From Flavobacterium gawalongense (lineage in GTDB: Bacteria; Bacteroidota; Bacteroidia; Flavobacteriales; Flavobacteriaceae), in the NCBI RefSeq assembly GCF_007097265.1, contig NZ_VJZP01000037.1:1-37019 (forward strand): a DNA stretch of 37,019 bases, read 5' to 3'. The notes below the pieces were generated by a model. That model ran no database searches. It was not told where the DNA came from and worked only from the letters and a program-made list of their open reading frames with translations. Positions 8,717-16,211 of this stretch are shown here, one piece after another; position 1 is the stretch's first letter; the number at the start of each line of letters is the position of its first letter. Made by a program: the position numbers and the translations under genes.

Positions 8717-10552
8717 ATGCAAAATCCAAATTCTCTTTTCAATCAAGCCTTTTACTTAATGAACAGTAATAATATAGAAAATAACAATGAAGATTATTCC
8801 AGTTTAATTCATACTAATCCAGATTTCAACAAAAACAGAAGGTTTTCTTTCCGGGCAAATAATGACGATTACAAAAGCGCCATCGTTTTGTTTGAGCAGT
8901 TTATTTCCATTAAACCCAATTGCAAATTTGCTCATAATTATTCTGGAGTTGCCAAGGTAAATATAAAAGATTATCAAGGTGCTATTGCAGATTTTACAAA
9001 GGTAATCTCCATTGACCCAAAATATGCGAATGCGTATCACAATAGAGCTCACATCCGGTTTATTCAAGAAGAATATGAAGAAGCAATAATAGATAGTTCA
9101 AAAGCTATTGCATTGAACAAAAACAATGGTGATTTTTATGAAATTAGAGGTACTTCAAAAAACAACTTAAAAGATTTTAAAGCAGCCATAAGAGATTTTA
9201 CAAAGTGTATAGAACTAAAACCTAATAATTATAGAGTCTATCGATTAAGAGCTTTTGCTTATTATGAATTGAAAAATTACGAAAAAGCAATCGAAGATTT
9301 CAATACAGTATATGACTATGACTATGAAAATTTCAGAGCTTACTTGTCAAGAGGGAAATCTTATTTTAAGTTAAAAAACTACAAGAATGCTATAGCAGAT
9401 TTAGCCATAGTGGTTGCCGAAGATTCAAGCATAGAAAGTATTAATAAAATGCTAAAAGAAGCAAAAATCCAACTATACATAGAAGAACAAACGCTTTTAG
9501 AAGCGGGAATGTCTTCGAAAAAACCATTGATTATTGAGGCTATCGCTACAATGAATAATTCTCTATTAGAAGTGCTATTGGATGACTATAAAACATATCA
9601 AGATGCTCCGAAAGAAATATTTATTAAAAAAATGGGAGGTATATTTGAAGAATTTAAACAAAAGGAAGATACCGAGCTGATACCGTTTAAAGGAAAATGC
9701 AACAGTAAAAATTGTGAAAATAAAGGGTGTACTGGATTTTCCTTTGTAGGCAATGTTTCAAAATCTTATCTCTGCCTAGTTTTTGAAGAAACTGAAAATA
9801 ATTTTAAAGATATTTACCATTGTTACCAGTTCAAAACCGAAAAAAAAATAAAAGGGTTGAAAGAAAAGTGCTCCTTCGATATTAATCGAGATGAAGAAGC
9901 AGCCTTTAATCAATCTCCTGAATATCTATTAAAAGCCAAAGGAGCGCTAGTAGCTTTTTCTGAAATCAGCACTACTCCTCCGCAGTTGTTGGACTTTGAA
10001 CAATTAAGCTATTGGGTTGATAAATATGCTATTTTGTCCGCAAAAATTGGAGAGTACGATTTTTTTCAACCCAGAATGAAATGGACTCCATTTGCTCGTT
10101 TATATTCCAATTTAAACGAAATAAAAAACTATTTAGATCTAAACTACAAGCCAATTCAAATTGCCAATAAGCAATATAAAACGCTTCAAACCGAGCAAAA
10201 CTATGTTGATTGGCTAGTGAAATATTACGCTAATTTTGACCAAGTTCCCTATAATTTGCAATACAGCACTTCTCTTGATAAAGGATTCGTAAATTGTTGT
10301 TTTGATAATAAAACCACGATTCTATTTCACGGACAAGAATATATAGAAACCTATCATTTTTTAAAAAATTACGAAACTAAAAACCAAGAATTGCTTAAAA
10401 AATATTGTATTTACGATGATGAAGAATATTGGGTAAAATATAATGACAGTAGCTTTGAAGATGATATATCAAGTTTAAATTACCATCTCCAAAAAAGAGA
10501 AGCTTTGGCAAAAATTGGAATCGAAATTCCTTTATACTTAGGAGCAAAATAA
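8717..10552 (+). CDS. TPR protein with unknown Cys-containing C-terminal region
   Basis: The 611-aa protein has about six consecutive TPRs in the first 240 residues (for example KDYQGAIADFTKVISIDPKY and KNYEKAIEDFN). A second domain of about 350 residues follows that I do not recognise. It holds a spaced cluster C328-x4-C333-x4-C338 and is otherwise aromatic and charged. No signal peptide is seen, so it is probably cytoplasmic. The reading frame is open from a TTG at 8657, but the ATG at 8717 (MQNPNSLFNQ) is the better start because the upstream residues are basic and unlike the TPR family. It stands alone, 76 bases after the lipoprotein gene. The TPRs suggest a protein-binding scaffold. Confidence 0.75.
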   Translation: MQNPNSLFNQAFYLMNSNNIENNNEDYSSLIHTNPDFNKNRRFSFRANNDDYKSAIVLFEQFISIKPNCKFAHNYSGVAKVNIKDYQGAIADFTKVISIDPKYANAYHNRAHIRFIQEEYEEAIIDSSKAIALNKNNGDFYEIRGTSKNNLKDFKAAIRDFTKCIELKPNNYRVYRLRAFAYYELKNYEKAIEDFNTVYDYDYENFRAYLSRGKSYFKLKNYKNAIADLAIVVAEDSSIESINKMLKEAKIQLYIEEQTLLEAGMSSKKPLIIEAIATMNNSLLEVLLDDYKTYQDAPKEIFIKKMGGIFEEFKQKEDTELIPFKGKCNSKNCENKGCTGFSFVGNVSKSYLCLVFEETENNFKDIYHCYQFKTEKKIKGLKEKCSFDINRDEEAAFNQSPEYLLKAKGALVAFSEISTTPPQLLDFEQLSYWVDKYAILSAKIGEYDFFQPRMKWTPFARLYSNLNEIKNYLDLNYKPIQIANKQYKTLQTEQNYVDWLVKYYANFDQVPYNLQYSTSLDKGFVNCCFDNKTTILFHGQEYIETYHFLKNYETKNQELLKKYCIYDDEEYWVKYNDSSFEDDISSLNYHLQKREALAKIGIEIPLYLGAK

Positions 10553-10638
10553 CCAAATAAATTATTCGGGAAAGCACTTTTGAGGTACAATATTAAAAAC
10601 TATAACCTAAAATAAGAGCAAAAATTCTATTTTCTTAA

Positions 10639-10660
10639 TTTTCAATTTTGTAATTGAAAA
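10639..10660. terminator. Possible hairpin downstream of the TPR gene
   Basis: TTTTCAATT (10639-10647) pairs with AATTGAAAA (10652-10660) around a four-base loop. The stem is AT-rich and no T run follows, so terminator function is uncertain. The rest of 10553-10773 shows no gene. Confidence 0.3.
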
Positions 10661-10773
10661 GGCGCTTATTATGGATCCTTAAATGTCATTTACCAAAGTC
10701 AACTAGCTAAAAGTGAAAATTAAGATTATTCTAGAAATGGTTTTGAATCAAATATTACTAAAAAATAAAAATT

Positions 10774-12156
10774 ATGAAAAATACACTCAAATTTATATGC
10801 ATTTCCATTGTTTTAATTATTGTTGCTTTAACTTTTAGAAATTGCTCCTGCGAAAGAAAAAAAACAGTTTCTAAAAAACAAGTTTCAAATAATTCAAATG
10901 CGTTAACAAACCCGCCAATCCCAGAATTAGATATTCCTTATCAAAACTTCAAAATAAATCCTAATACAAGCGTTGTTTTATATTCTAAATATGGAACTGA
11001 AATAAAAATTCCTGCAAAGGCTTTTTTGGATGAAAATGGTAATAAAATTAAAAATGAAGTTGAACTTTCTTTTCGAGAGTTTTATAATCCACTCGATTTT
11101 TACTTAGCTGGAATACCTATGAATTACGAAGAAAGTGGAATTGTAAAGGCCTTTGAATAGGCGGGTATGGTCGAATTAAATGCAAATTCAAATGGAAAAC
11201 CCGTTTTTGTAAATCCAGATAATAAAATTATATTGAATTTGAATAGTTGGACGGATCAAACAACATTCAATTTATACGATTTGAATTCAAAATCAGGAAA
11301 ATGGGTAGAAAGAAATAAGGACATTGTAAAAAGTACTACTATGAAAAAAGAACTGGATTCATTGCCTATTATTTCAGAGCTGCCCAGAAAGCAATCGAGT
11401 TTCTCATTCGATATTAAGGATGAAACAAAAAACAACCCTGAAATAAGTGAATATGAAAATGTATTGTTTGAGCCTGTTGATAAACTGAAATGTGGTGCGA
11501 GTGACGCAACAGACATAAAAATCAGATCACTAAAAAATGGTACATATGAACTTACATTTATTGTTAAAATTGAAAATGAAATTATCCATCAAAGTAAATG
11601 CATTTGCTATTTAGCTTTTAAAGAGGGTAAGGACTATAATAAAGCTTTGGAACAATATAAAAAAAGGTATGCTTCATTAATAAATAAGAGAAAAAAAATG
11701 AAGAAAGAAATTGAAGCAAAATGGAAAACATACAATGACATTGTCAATATCTATAGAAAAAATGATTTTAAAAAATTAAATGGAATAGATAAAGTAACGC
11801 GAACATTAGAAATAAATAATTTTGGTTTTACTAATTGTGACCGGCCAACATCTTATCCTCAAGGAAATGAAATTGAACCCATTTATACAGATGAAGATGG
11901 AAATATCATTACGATTAAGAATGTGGTTCTCGCTGAAATGGAAACAAACGCTTTATTTAGATTTGACAATGTTATTAAGTACAATCATAATAATAAAAAT
12001 ATGCTGTGGGGAATCACCGGTGATGGAAAATTAGCTTATTTAAAGCCCAAAGATTTTAAATTAATTGTTGATATGGCCTCAAAACAAAAGATCAAAATGC
12101 ATATTTATAATGGTAAATTAGAATCTTATGAAGACGTAATGACAGTATTGTTTTGA
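10774..12156 (+). pseudogene. Lipoprotein-like gene interrupted by an in-frame TAG
   Basis: Two open stretches, 10774-11160 (128 aa) and 11167-12156, are in the same frame and separated only by TAG-GCG-GGT. Read through, they give one 460-codon product. It has an N-terminal hydrophobic segment, a possible lipidation Cys (24 or 26), a ZU5-like beta domain (IKIPAKAFLDENGNKI and, after the stop, AGMVELNANSNGKPVF), then a Lys-rich helical tail. The intact lipoprotein at 22711 has a comparable run (GVKININGD ... ISGGEFFIKATQGG), so the TAG falls at a position where a Ser or Gly is expected just before AGMVEL. A single C-to-A change in TCG would explain it. Sequencing error or readthrough are alternatives. 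Codon use after the stop looks undecayed, so the break is probably recent. Confidence 0.75.
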
Positions 12157-12188
12157 AAACTGGTTTATGGAAAATTCAATAAAAATAT

Positions 12189-12238
12189 TTTTTCCAATAA
12201 AAGAGAGGACTTTATGATCCTCTCTTTTATTGGAAAAA
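12189..12238. terminator. 21-bp perfect hairpin after the broken lipoprotein gene
   Basis: Arms 12189-12209 and 12218-12238 are exact reverse complements over 21 bases with an eight-base loop. Because the left arm starts with T and the right ends with A runs, the structure reads as a bidirectional terminator for the plus-strand gene ending at 12156 and any minus-strand transcript from the integrative module. Confidence 0.6.
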
Positions 12239-12272
12239 GGAGTTATCCAGTGCTCTATTTTATATATTTTAA

Positions 12273-12435
12273 TAGAGTTACTTACATAACAACTACTCAA
12301 TGTTCCAGTGATTATTGAGATTCAGAATTTATTGAGATGAAAAAGGGTGTATCTAAATTTTTTAGATTACACTACCGTCAATTCTTTAACTAATATTCGC
12401 TTATGTTATAAGTGTTTTTTAAGTAAGTAACTCTA
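12273..12435. repeat. 163-base unit bounded by 13-bp inverted repeats
   Basis: TAGAGTTACTTAC (12273-12285) is repeated in inverse at 12423-12435. Inside, GTGTATCTAAA (12347-12357) pairs with TTTAGATTACAC (12361-12372) with one bulge. No coding sequence is visible in 12157-12455. The unit lies just left of the integrative module, so it may be a small non-autonomous element or part of an element end. Confidence 0.5.
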
Positions 12436-12455
12436 TATTTTAAAAAGTAAATGTT

Positions 12456-13085
12456 TTAATTCTCTAAATTTAAAATATCTAAAAAAGCTTGAAAATCGTG
12501 TAAGTGAATTAAATCATCCTCATTATCAGACAGTTGTGCTAATTGAACGAAATTAATGTGTTCATATACATTCTCACCAAAAATATCTTGCATGATAATA
12601 TAAATAGCTTCTCTCCACGTTTTGGTATTGCAATGGATGTTGTAATTTTTGAGATAGACCATGATGTCAAATTTCTTGCAGCTTTCATCACAATTTAAAG
12701 GCAAAAACATAAGATCACTTGCTTTGATTGTTATGCCTTTAAAAACATAAGGGTTGTCTAATTTATCAATCATTTTTTCAATGTCTTCCATAGGTTGGAT
12801 AAAAGCCACGAAAATCCATGTTCTAAGCCGTGGTGCGTTATCAATTAAATCTACCACTTGTTTGAAATATTCAGGATTCCCATTTGCTGTTATTATTAAT
12901 TTGGTTTTGTCTGTTGGTTTTTTAGGAAAGCCAATGATAAAGTCAATTTCTTTGCAGTAGTAATGCAAGTGTTTGTTTAACCAAAAAAAGATGTGCTTTT
13001 GGTTTTTTGGAGTTTCGTTGAGAATGTTTTTGATGGTTTGATTGTTGTCTTGGAACCAGTTCCAGAAGGTGTTGATTGCTCTCAT
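12456..13085 (-). CDS. Conserved hypothetical protein, 209 aa
   Basis: The N terminus (FWNWFQDNNQ) and a central LIITANGNPEYFKQV match a family of Bacteroidota hypothetical proteins that I recall but cannot name securely. It has no signal peptide or membrane segment. The gene is the last in the minus-strand series that begins with the integrase and follows the DnaC-like gene after a 72-base gap containing two GC-rich mini-hairpins. It may be element cargo or a chromosomal gene at the element's left edge. The sequence does not decide which. Confidence 0.7.
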   Translation of the reverse strand: MRAINTFWNWFQDNNQTIKNILNETPKNQKHIFFWLNKHLHYYCKEIDFIIGFPKKPTDKTKLIITANGNPEYFKQVVDLIDNAPRLRTWIFVAFIQPMEDIEKMIDKLDNPYVFKGITIKASDLMFLPLNCDESCKKFDIMVYLKNYNIHCNTKTWREAIYIIMQDIFGENVYEHINFVQLAQLSDNEDDLIHLHDFQAFLDILNLEN

Positions 13086-13129
13086 TTTAATTTAGGATTT
13101 TTGATTTAAGAATTATGATTTACCACCCC

Positions 13130-13153
13130 GCCCTTCGGGCACCCCTCCGGAGG
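13130..13153. repeat. Two adjacent GC-rich mini-hairpins
   Basis: GCCCTTCGGGC (13130-13140) and CCTCCGGAGG (13144-13153) are consecutive self-complementary units in an otherwise AT-rich gap, directly after the stop of the DnaC-like gene. Stems of this kind are common as dispersed repeats in flavobacterial genomes (from memory). They could act as a weak terminator or RNA-stability element. Confidence 0.5.
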
Positions 13154-13157
13154 AATG

Positions 13158-13817
13158 TTATCGTTTATCTTTTGATGTTGAGGCGAAAGCGATGAGGTTG
13201 AACATGTTTCTCATTCTCGAACGAACCCGGTTGCCGTAAAGATCTTCGAGTTCTGTAGCGGAGAGGTTTGTGGTAATGTGGGTAAAAGTGTTATTTTCCA
13301 CATAATGGTCGTAACGGCTGAGAATGATTTCGGCCATTACGTTACAATCGTTTCCAAAATGTTTGATTTGTTTTTCGCTACCTAAGTCGTCAAAACAAAA
13401 GGGATTTAGTCGCTTTTGCAAAGGGGACTTATTGGTGTATGGATTTAAACTTTCATAGCCATTGGCTCCAAATTCAAAGGCAATTTCCCGACAGGGTTTT
13501 ATTTTAAATTCGTACCCTCTACGGGAAAATAAATTACATAGATTCATCAATGTCGTTTTTCCGCAGCCAACCGGACCAGAAATCAAAAGTCCTTTATTGA
13601 GATTGAGGTTTAGTTTTTTGGCATTTTCTTCATCTCTAATGCAATAAATTATCAATTTGTATATAATTTCCATGTCTTCCGGAAAAGTCCTGAAATTGAC
13701 GCCGTAAAGTAATTGTCCTTGTGCTTCCAGAAATTGTACGCATTTCTTGAAATCATAGATTTTTACGTTTTTTTGTATTTGAAATGTTGACCGGAGATCG
13801 TTACAATGGTTCTGCAT
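13158..13817 (-). CDS. DnaC/IstB-like ATPase (helicase-loader type)
   Basis: The 219-aa protein has a Walker A motif GPVGCGKTT (residues 81-89), a Walker B-type FDDLG (142-146) and a sensor-like THITTNLS followed by the arginine-rich NRVRSRMRNMF. This is the arrangement of DnaC-type AAA+ helicase loaders and IstB-like ATPases. It overlaps the upstream DnaD-like gene by 17 bases, so the two are translationally coupled and probably act together to load a replicative helicase on the element. No transposase of the IS21 type is nearby, which favours the DnaC reading over IstB. Confidence 0.8.
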   Translation of the reverse strand: MQNHCNDLRSTFQIQKNVKIYDFKKCVQFLEAQGQLLYGVNFRTFPEDMEIIYKLIIYCIRDEENAKKLNLNLNKGLLISGPVGCGKTTLMNLCNLFSRRGYEFKIKPCREIAFEFGANGYESLNPYTNKSPLQKRLNPFCFDDLGSEKQIKHFGNDCNVMAEIILSRYDHYVENNTFTHITTNLSATELEDLYGNRVRSRMRNMFNLIAFASTSKDKR

Positions 13818-14634
13818 AGTTTTTGTGAATTGTGGTTTGAAGATTGCCTGGCGTTGGGGTGCTGCTGTTTTGCATTTGTTTCGTTATGGGATTGAACTTT
13901 TGAGCATTGAGGATCCAATTACGCGCTGCCGCTTTCCAGTCTTTCATTTTCGACTTACCTCCCACTAACCAACCGTTGCTTTGAAAATGATTGAAGAATT
14001 TTTCGGCTTCAATCTCGGAATTATTTTTCTCTTTGAAAAAAACTAGAACATCATTCCAATCTGGCGGAATTTTCTCTTTCGGGATTGTATCTTTTTTTTC
14101 GCGCAACTTTTTTTTGTTTTCTTCTTTTTTGGTTAATTCTAATTCATCAGTTTTTAAATTTTGTTTTTGTTCCCCCAAGTTTAAAATATTTATATTGTTT
14201 GTATTGTTTATACTGTTTATAGAAGATACCAGCGCTTGTTCAGTGCCTGTCTCACTACTTGTCTGTTGCTTGTTTAGTGCTTGTTCAACCGTTTGTTCAT
14301 TTTTTGACACTTTGCGGTCTTTTTTTTGAACTGGTTTTAAGTCATCTGAAAAATTGATGAGGTACACCAAACTACCGCGAAATGGATTGTAGGATGGCTC
14401 ATATTTCAAGTATCCTTTTTCGTGCATTTCTCTCATGCATTTGTGGTAGGTTGCTTTGGAACATATTTTACTGATTCTCATTACCTCATCGCGAGTTATG
14501 CTAATTGGATTCTGAAACCGGTTGAGGTTCCAAAACTGGAAAATGGAAATATACAGACTGATATGTGTCGGATTAAGAGAGTTGTCCAGGACAACTTTGT
14601 CGAAAAATCCCGTGAGGTGTTTGATGTAGTTCAT
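13801..14634 (-). CDS. DnaD-like replication protein of a mobile element
   Basis: The N-terminal 100 residues look like a winged helix (ISITRDEVMRISKICSKATY, then MREMHEKGYLKYEPS), followed by a low-complexity Asn/Lys/Gln linker (about 110-190). The C-terminal segment has PPDWNDVLVFF and WKAAARNWILN. This is the pattern of DnaD/replication-initiator-like proteins paired with DnaC-like ATPases in Bacteroidota phages and integrative elements. It overlaps the ATPase gene by 17 bases and lies 24 bases downstream of the excisionase-like HTH gene. The likely role is binding the element origin and recruiting the loader. Start ATG 14632-14634 follows the stop of the HTH gene closely. Confidence 0.75.
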   Translation of the reverse strand: MNYIKHLTGFFDKVVLDNSLNPTHISLYISIFQFWNLNRFQNPISITRDEVMRISKICSKATYHKCMREMHEKGYLKYEPSYNPFRGSLVYLINFSDDLKPVQKKDRKVSKNEQTVEQALNKQQTSSETGTEQALVSSINSINNTNNINILNLGEQKQNLKTDELELTKKEENKKKLREKKDTIPKEKIPPDWNDVLVFFKEKNNSEIEAEKFFNHFQSNGWLVGGKSKMKDWKAAARNWILNAQKFNPITKQMQNSSTPTPGNLQTTIHKNYAEPL

Positions 14635-14658
14635 TTTTGAGAAGTTATGAGTTATCGG

Positions 14659-14991
14659 TTAGTTTTCAAGGATTTTCAAAATGTCCTCGTACTTGTAATA
14701 AATGATGCTGCCGATTTTTGTGAAGTGTAATGTTCCGTTGATGCGAAGATTTTGTAAAGTGCCGGGAGAGATTTTCAGGAGTTTTCGAACTTCAGATGAT
14801 TTTAACCATTGGGCTGGCTGTTCTTGTTTGCCGACCATTTCTTTGATTTCAGAAAGGATGACATTGCTGAAATTTAGCAAGTCTCTTTTTGTGATGGGTT
14901 GGTGGTTGAGCAGTTCTAAATTGTCTACTCCAGGGAATAATTTTTTGGGATGTAAGTTCATGTCTAAATGAGTTAAATTGTTATGAGACAA
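14659..14991 (-). CDS. Excisionase-like HTH protein
   Basis: The 110-aa protein ends in a MerR-like helix-turn-helix of the HTH_17 type: WLKSSEVRKLLKISPGTLQN, then a wing with FTKIGSIIYYKYEDI. Such proteins are common as excisionases or small regulators in CTnDOT-type elements of Bacteroidota. The first half has a helical segment without recognised motif. It is the first gene after the repeat-rich gap 14992-15254 and so is well placed to bind it. Whether it drives excision or controls the replication genes downstream cannot be told from sequence. Confidence 0.75.
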   Translation of the reverse strand: MSHNNLTHLDMNLHPKKLFPGVDNLELLNHQPITKRDLLNFSNVILSEIKEMVGKQEQPAQWLKSSEVRKLLKISPGTLQNLRINGTLHFTKIGSIIYYKYEDILKILEN

Positions 14992-15017
14992 ATTAATTTC
15001 ATTTGTTTGACATTTAA

Positions 15018-15198
15018 ACCCAAGGTGAACCCAAGTTGGGTGTTATTTCACCATAATTTGCCTCAAATCTCTTTGTTTATAAGGGAATATTTTTTCAAAT
15101 GGCTAAAAACTCCGTTTTGGTAAAATTGGTAAATTGGGTGTTTTTAGGTCAAAAATGGTGTTTTTGGGGTAAAAACCCAATACGACCCAAGCTTGGGT
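15018..15198. repeat. Cluster of seven ACCCAA/TTGGGT motifs
   Basis: ACCCAA occurs at 15018-15023, 15029-15034, 15175-15180 and 15185-15190, and its complement at 15036-15041, 15134-15139 and 15193-15198. Two pairs form palindromes (15029-15041 and the perfect ACCCAAGCTTGGGT at 15185-15198). GGTGTTTTT is also directly repeated at 15137 and 15157, 20 bases apart. The cluster fills the gap between the HTH and RteC-like genes. It suits an origin with iterons, an operator array or an oriT. Confidence 0.65.
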
Positions 15199-15227
15199 AA
15201 TGAATTCCTACAAAAACAACATTTCTC

Positions 15228-15256
15228 CAAAAAAAAACCTAGCAATTGCTAGGTTT
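15228..15256 (-). terminator. Terminator of the rteC-like gene
   Basis: AAACCTAGCAATTGCTAGGTTT (15235-15256) is a perfect palindrome. On the minus strand it follows the stop codon and runs directly into a T tract (the A run at 15229-15237 on the plus strand), the classic intrinsic-terminator form. Confidence 0.8.
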
Positions 15257-16094
15257 AGTCAAATTCGTCGTTGCTGTTTTCATCTAAATTTTCAGAAAGT
15301 CCGTTTAGAAACTTGCCTTTTGGAGTAGGTCTGTTTTTTATGTCAGTAAAACATCGATAAATACTATTGTCTAATTGTATATTAAAAGCAATACTAAACT
15401 CCTCAGCAATTTCTTTAATTTCGGCTTTACCACCGTTAAATATTTTTTGGTAATACAGAGAATAAATCAATTCTACTATTTCAATTTTGGTGCCCGTCCA
15501 AGTAAGTTTTGATTTTCTTGCAGGATGTTTTATAGTACAGCTGTTATTGATTTGTTCTATTTTTTCTTCCAAGTAAATTTCTAAAAGATCATTGGCTATT
15601 ATACTGGCCAATTTCAAATCATGGGAAGTACAGACTTTTTTATCGAAATTTATTGAGTTTTCATCCGAGTTGATTATCTGTTTATCTAAGTTTCTGACAA
15701 AATATAATTGATCATTGTAACTGCTGCCCGATCGGAAGTATTTGTAAAACTCCTTATCCTTTTTGGGAAATTGATAACAAATATCAAGCGCTTTTTCGTA
15801 ATGCTTTAATTTTTGTTTATTGCTATTGAGTGGCGAAATTGATTCGATATCCAATAACTTCTTGTAAAAAATACACTTTGATGTTATTTTAAATTTCAAC
15901 TCCTTAAAAAAGTGAATTTCTTCTTCAATCGAATTGAAGATATACTTTTTCAACCATTTGAAAAGCTCTTTAAGTCTTACTTCTATATACTGAAGTGCCT
16001 GTTTCGCTTGACTGATAGGATCGGTGGTTTCCTTTTTAATTTTTTCAATTTCCAATTCAAATTCACAAAAGAAAGCATCGCAATATATCTTCAT
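15255..16094 (-). CDS. RteC-like regulator of element excision
   Basis: The 279-aa protein fits the RteC family: IEEEIHFFKELKFKI in the first third, and near the C terminus KLTWTGTKIEIVELIYSLY and KAEIKEIAEEFSIAFN with a final KFLNGL. In CTnDOT, RteC is a winged-helix DNA-binding protein that activates the excision operon. Here it lies 117 bases downstream of the integrase stop, reading in the same direction, with its own terminator. The upstream gap contains an inverted repeat (16103-16128) that could be its operator. Activation of the HTH gene through the ACCCAA cluster is a reasonable inference. Confidence 0.8.
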   Translation of the reverse strand: MKIYCDAFFCEFELEIEKIKKETTDPISQAKQALQYIEVRLKELFKWLKKYIFNSIEEEIHFFKELKFKITSKCIFYKKLLDIESISPLNSNKQKLKHYEKALDICYQFPKKDKEFYKYFRSGSSYNDQLYFVRNLDKQIINSDENSINFDKKVCTSHDLKLASIIANDLLEIYLEEKIEQINNSCTIKHPARKSKLTWTGTKIEIVELIYSLYYQKIFNGGKAEIKEIAEEFSIAFNIQLDNSIYRCFTDIKNRPTPKGKFLNGLSENLDENSNDEFD

Positions 16095-16102
16095 ATATGA
16101 GT

Positions 16103-16128
16103 TTTAGTTTACAAAATTTTAAACTAAA
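16103..16128. promoter_or_regulatory. Inverted repeat upstream of the rteC-like gene
   Basis: TTTAGTTTA (16103-16111) and TAAACTAAA (16120-16128) are exact reverse complements separated by eight bases, 8 bases upstream of the rteC-like ATG. Position suggests an operator. An integrase terminator is less likely because no T run follows. Confidence 0.4.
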
Positions 16129-16211
16129 GTATAACATTCCTACAGCGTTAAATCTTACATGGTAGTTAAATTTATCAAAACAGCATCCTAAATATTTACT
16201 AATTCCTTGAT

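Noticed and set aside
11158..11160. TAG read as pyrrolysine or selenocysteine
   Set aside because: TAG is not a selenocysteine codon, and there is no sign of pyrrolysine machinery; a nonsense mutation is simpler.
12201..12225. AGAGAGGA/TCCTCTCT as a copy of the tRNA-Ser acceptor end (left att)
   Set aside because: Only seven to eight bases match and they are part of a longer hairpin; the T-arm sequence is absent.
13158..13817. IstB of an IS21 element
   Set aside because: No IstA transposase or IS ends nearby; the DnaD-like partner indicates a replication loader.
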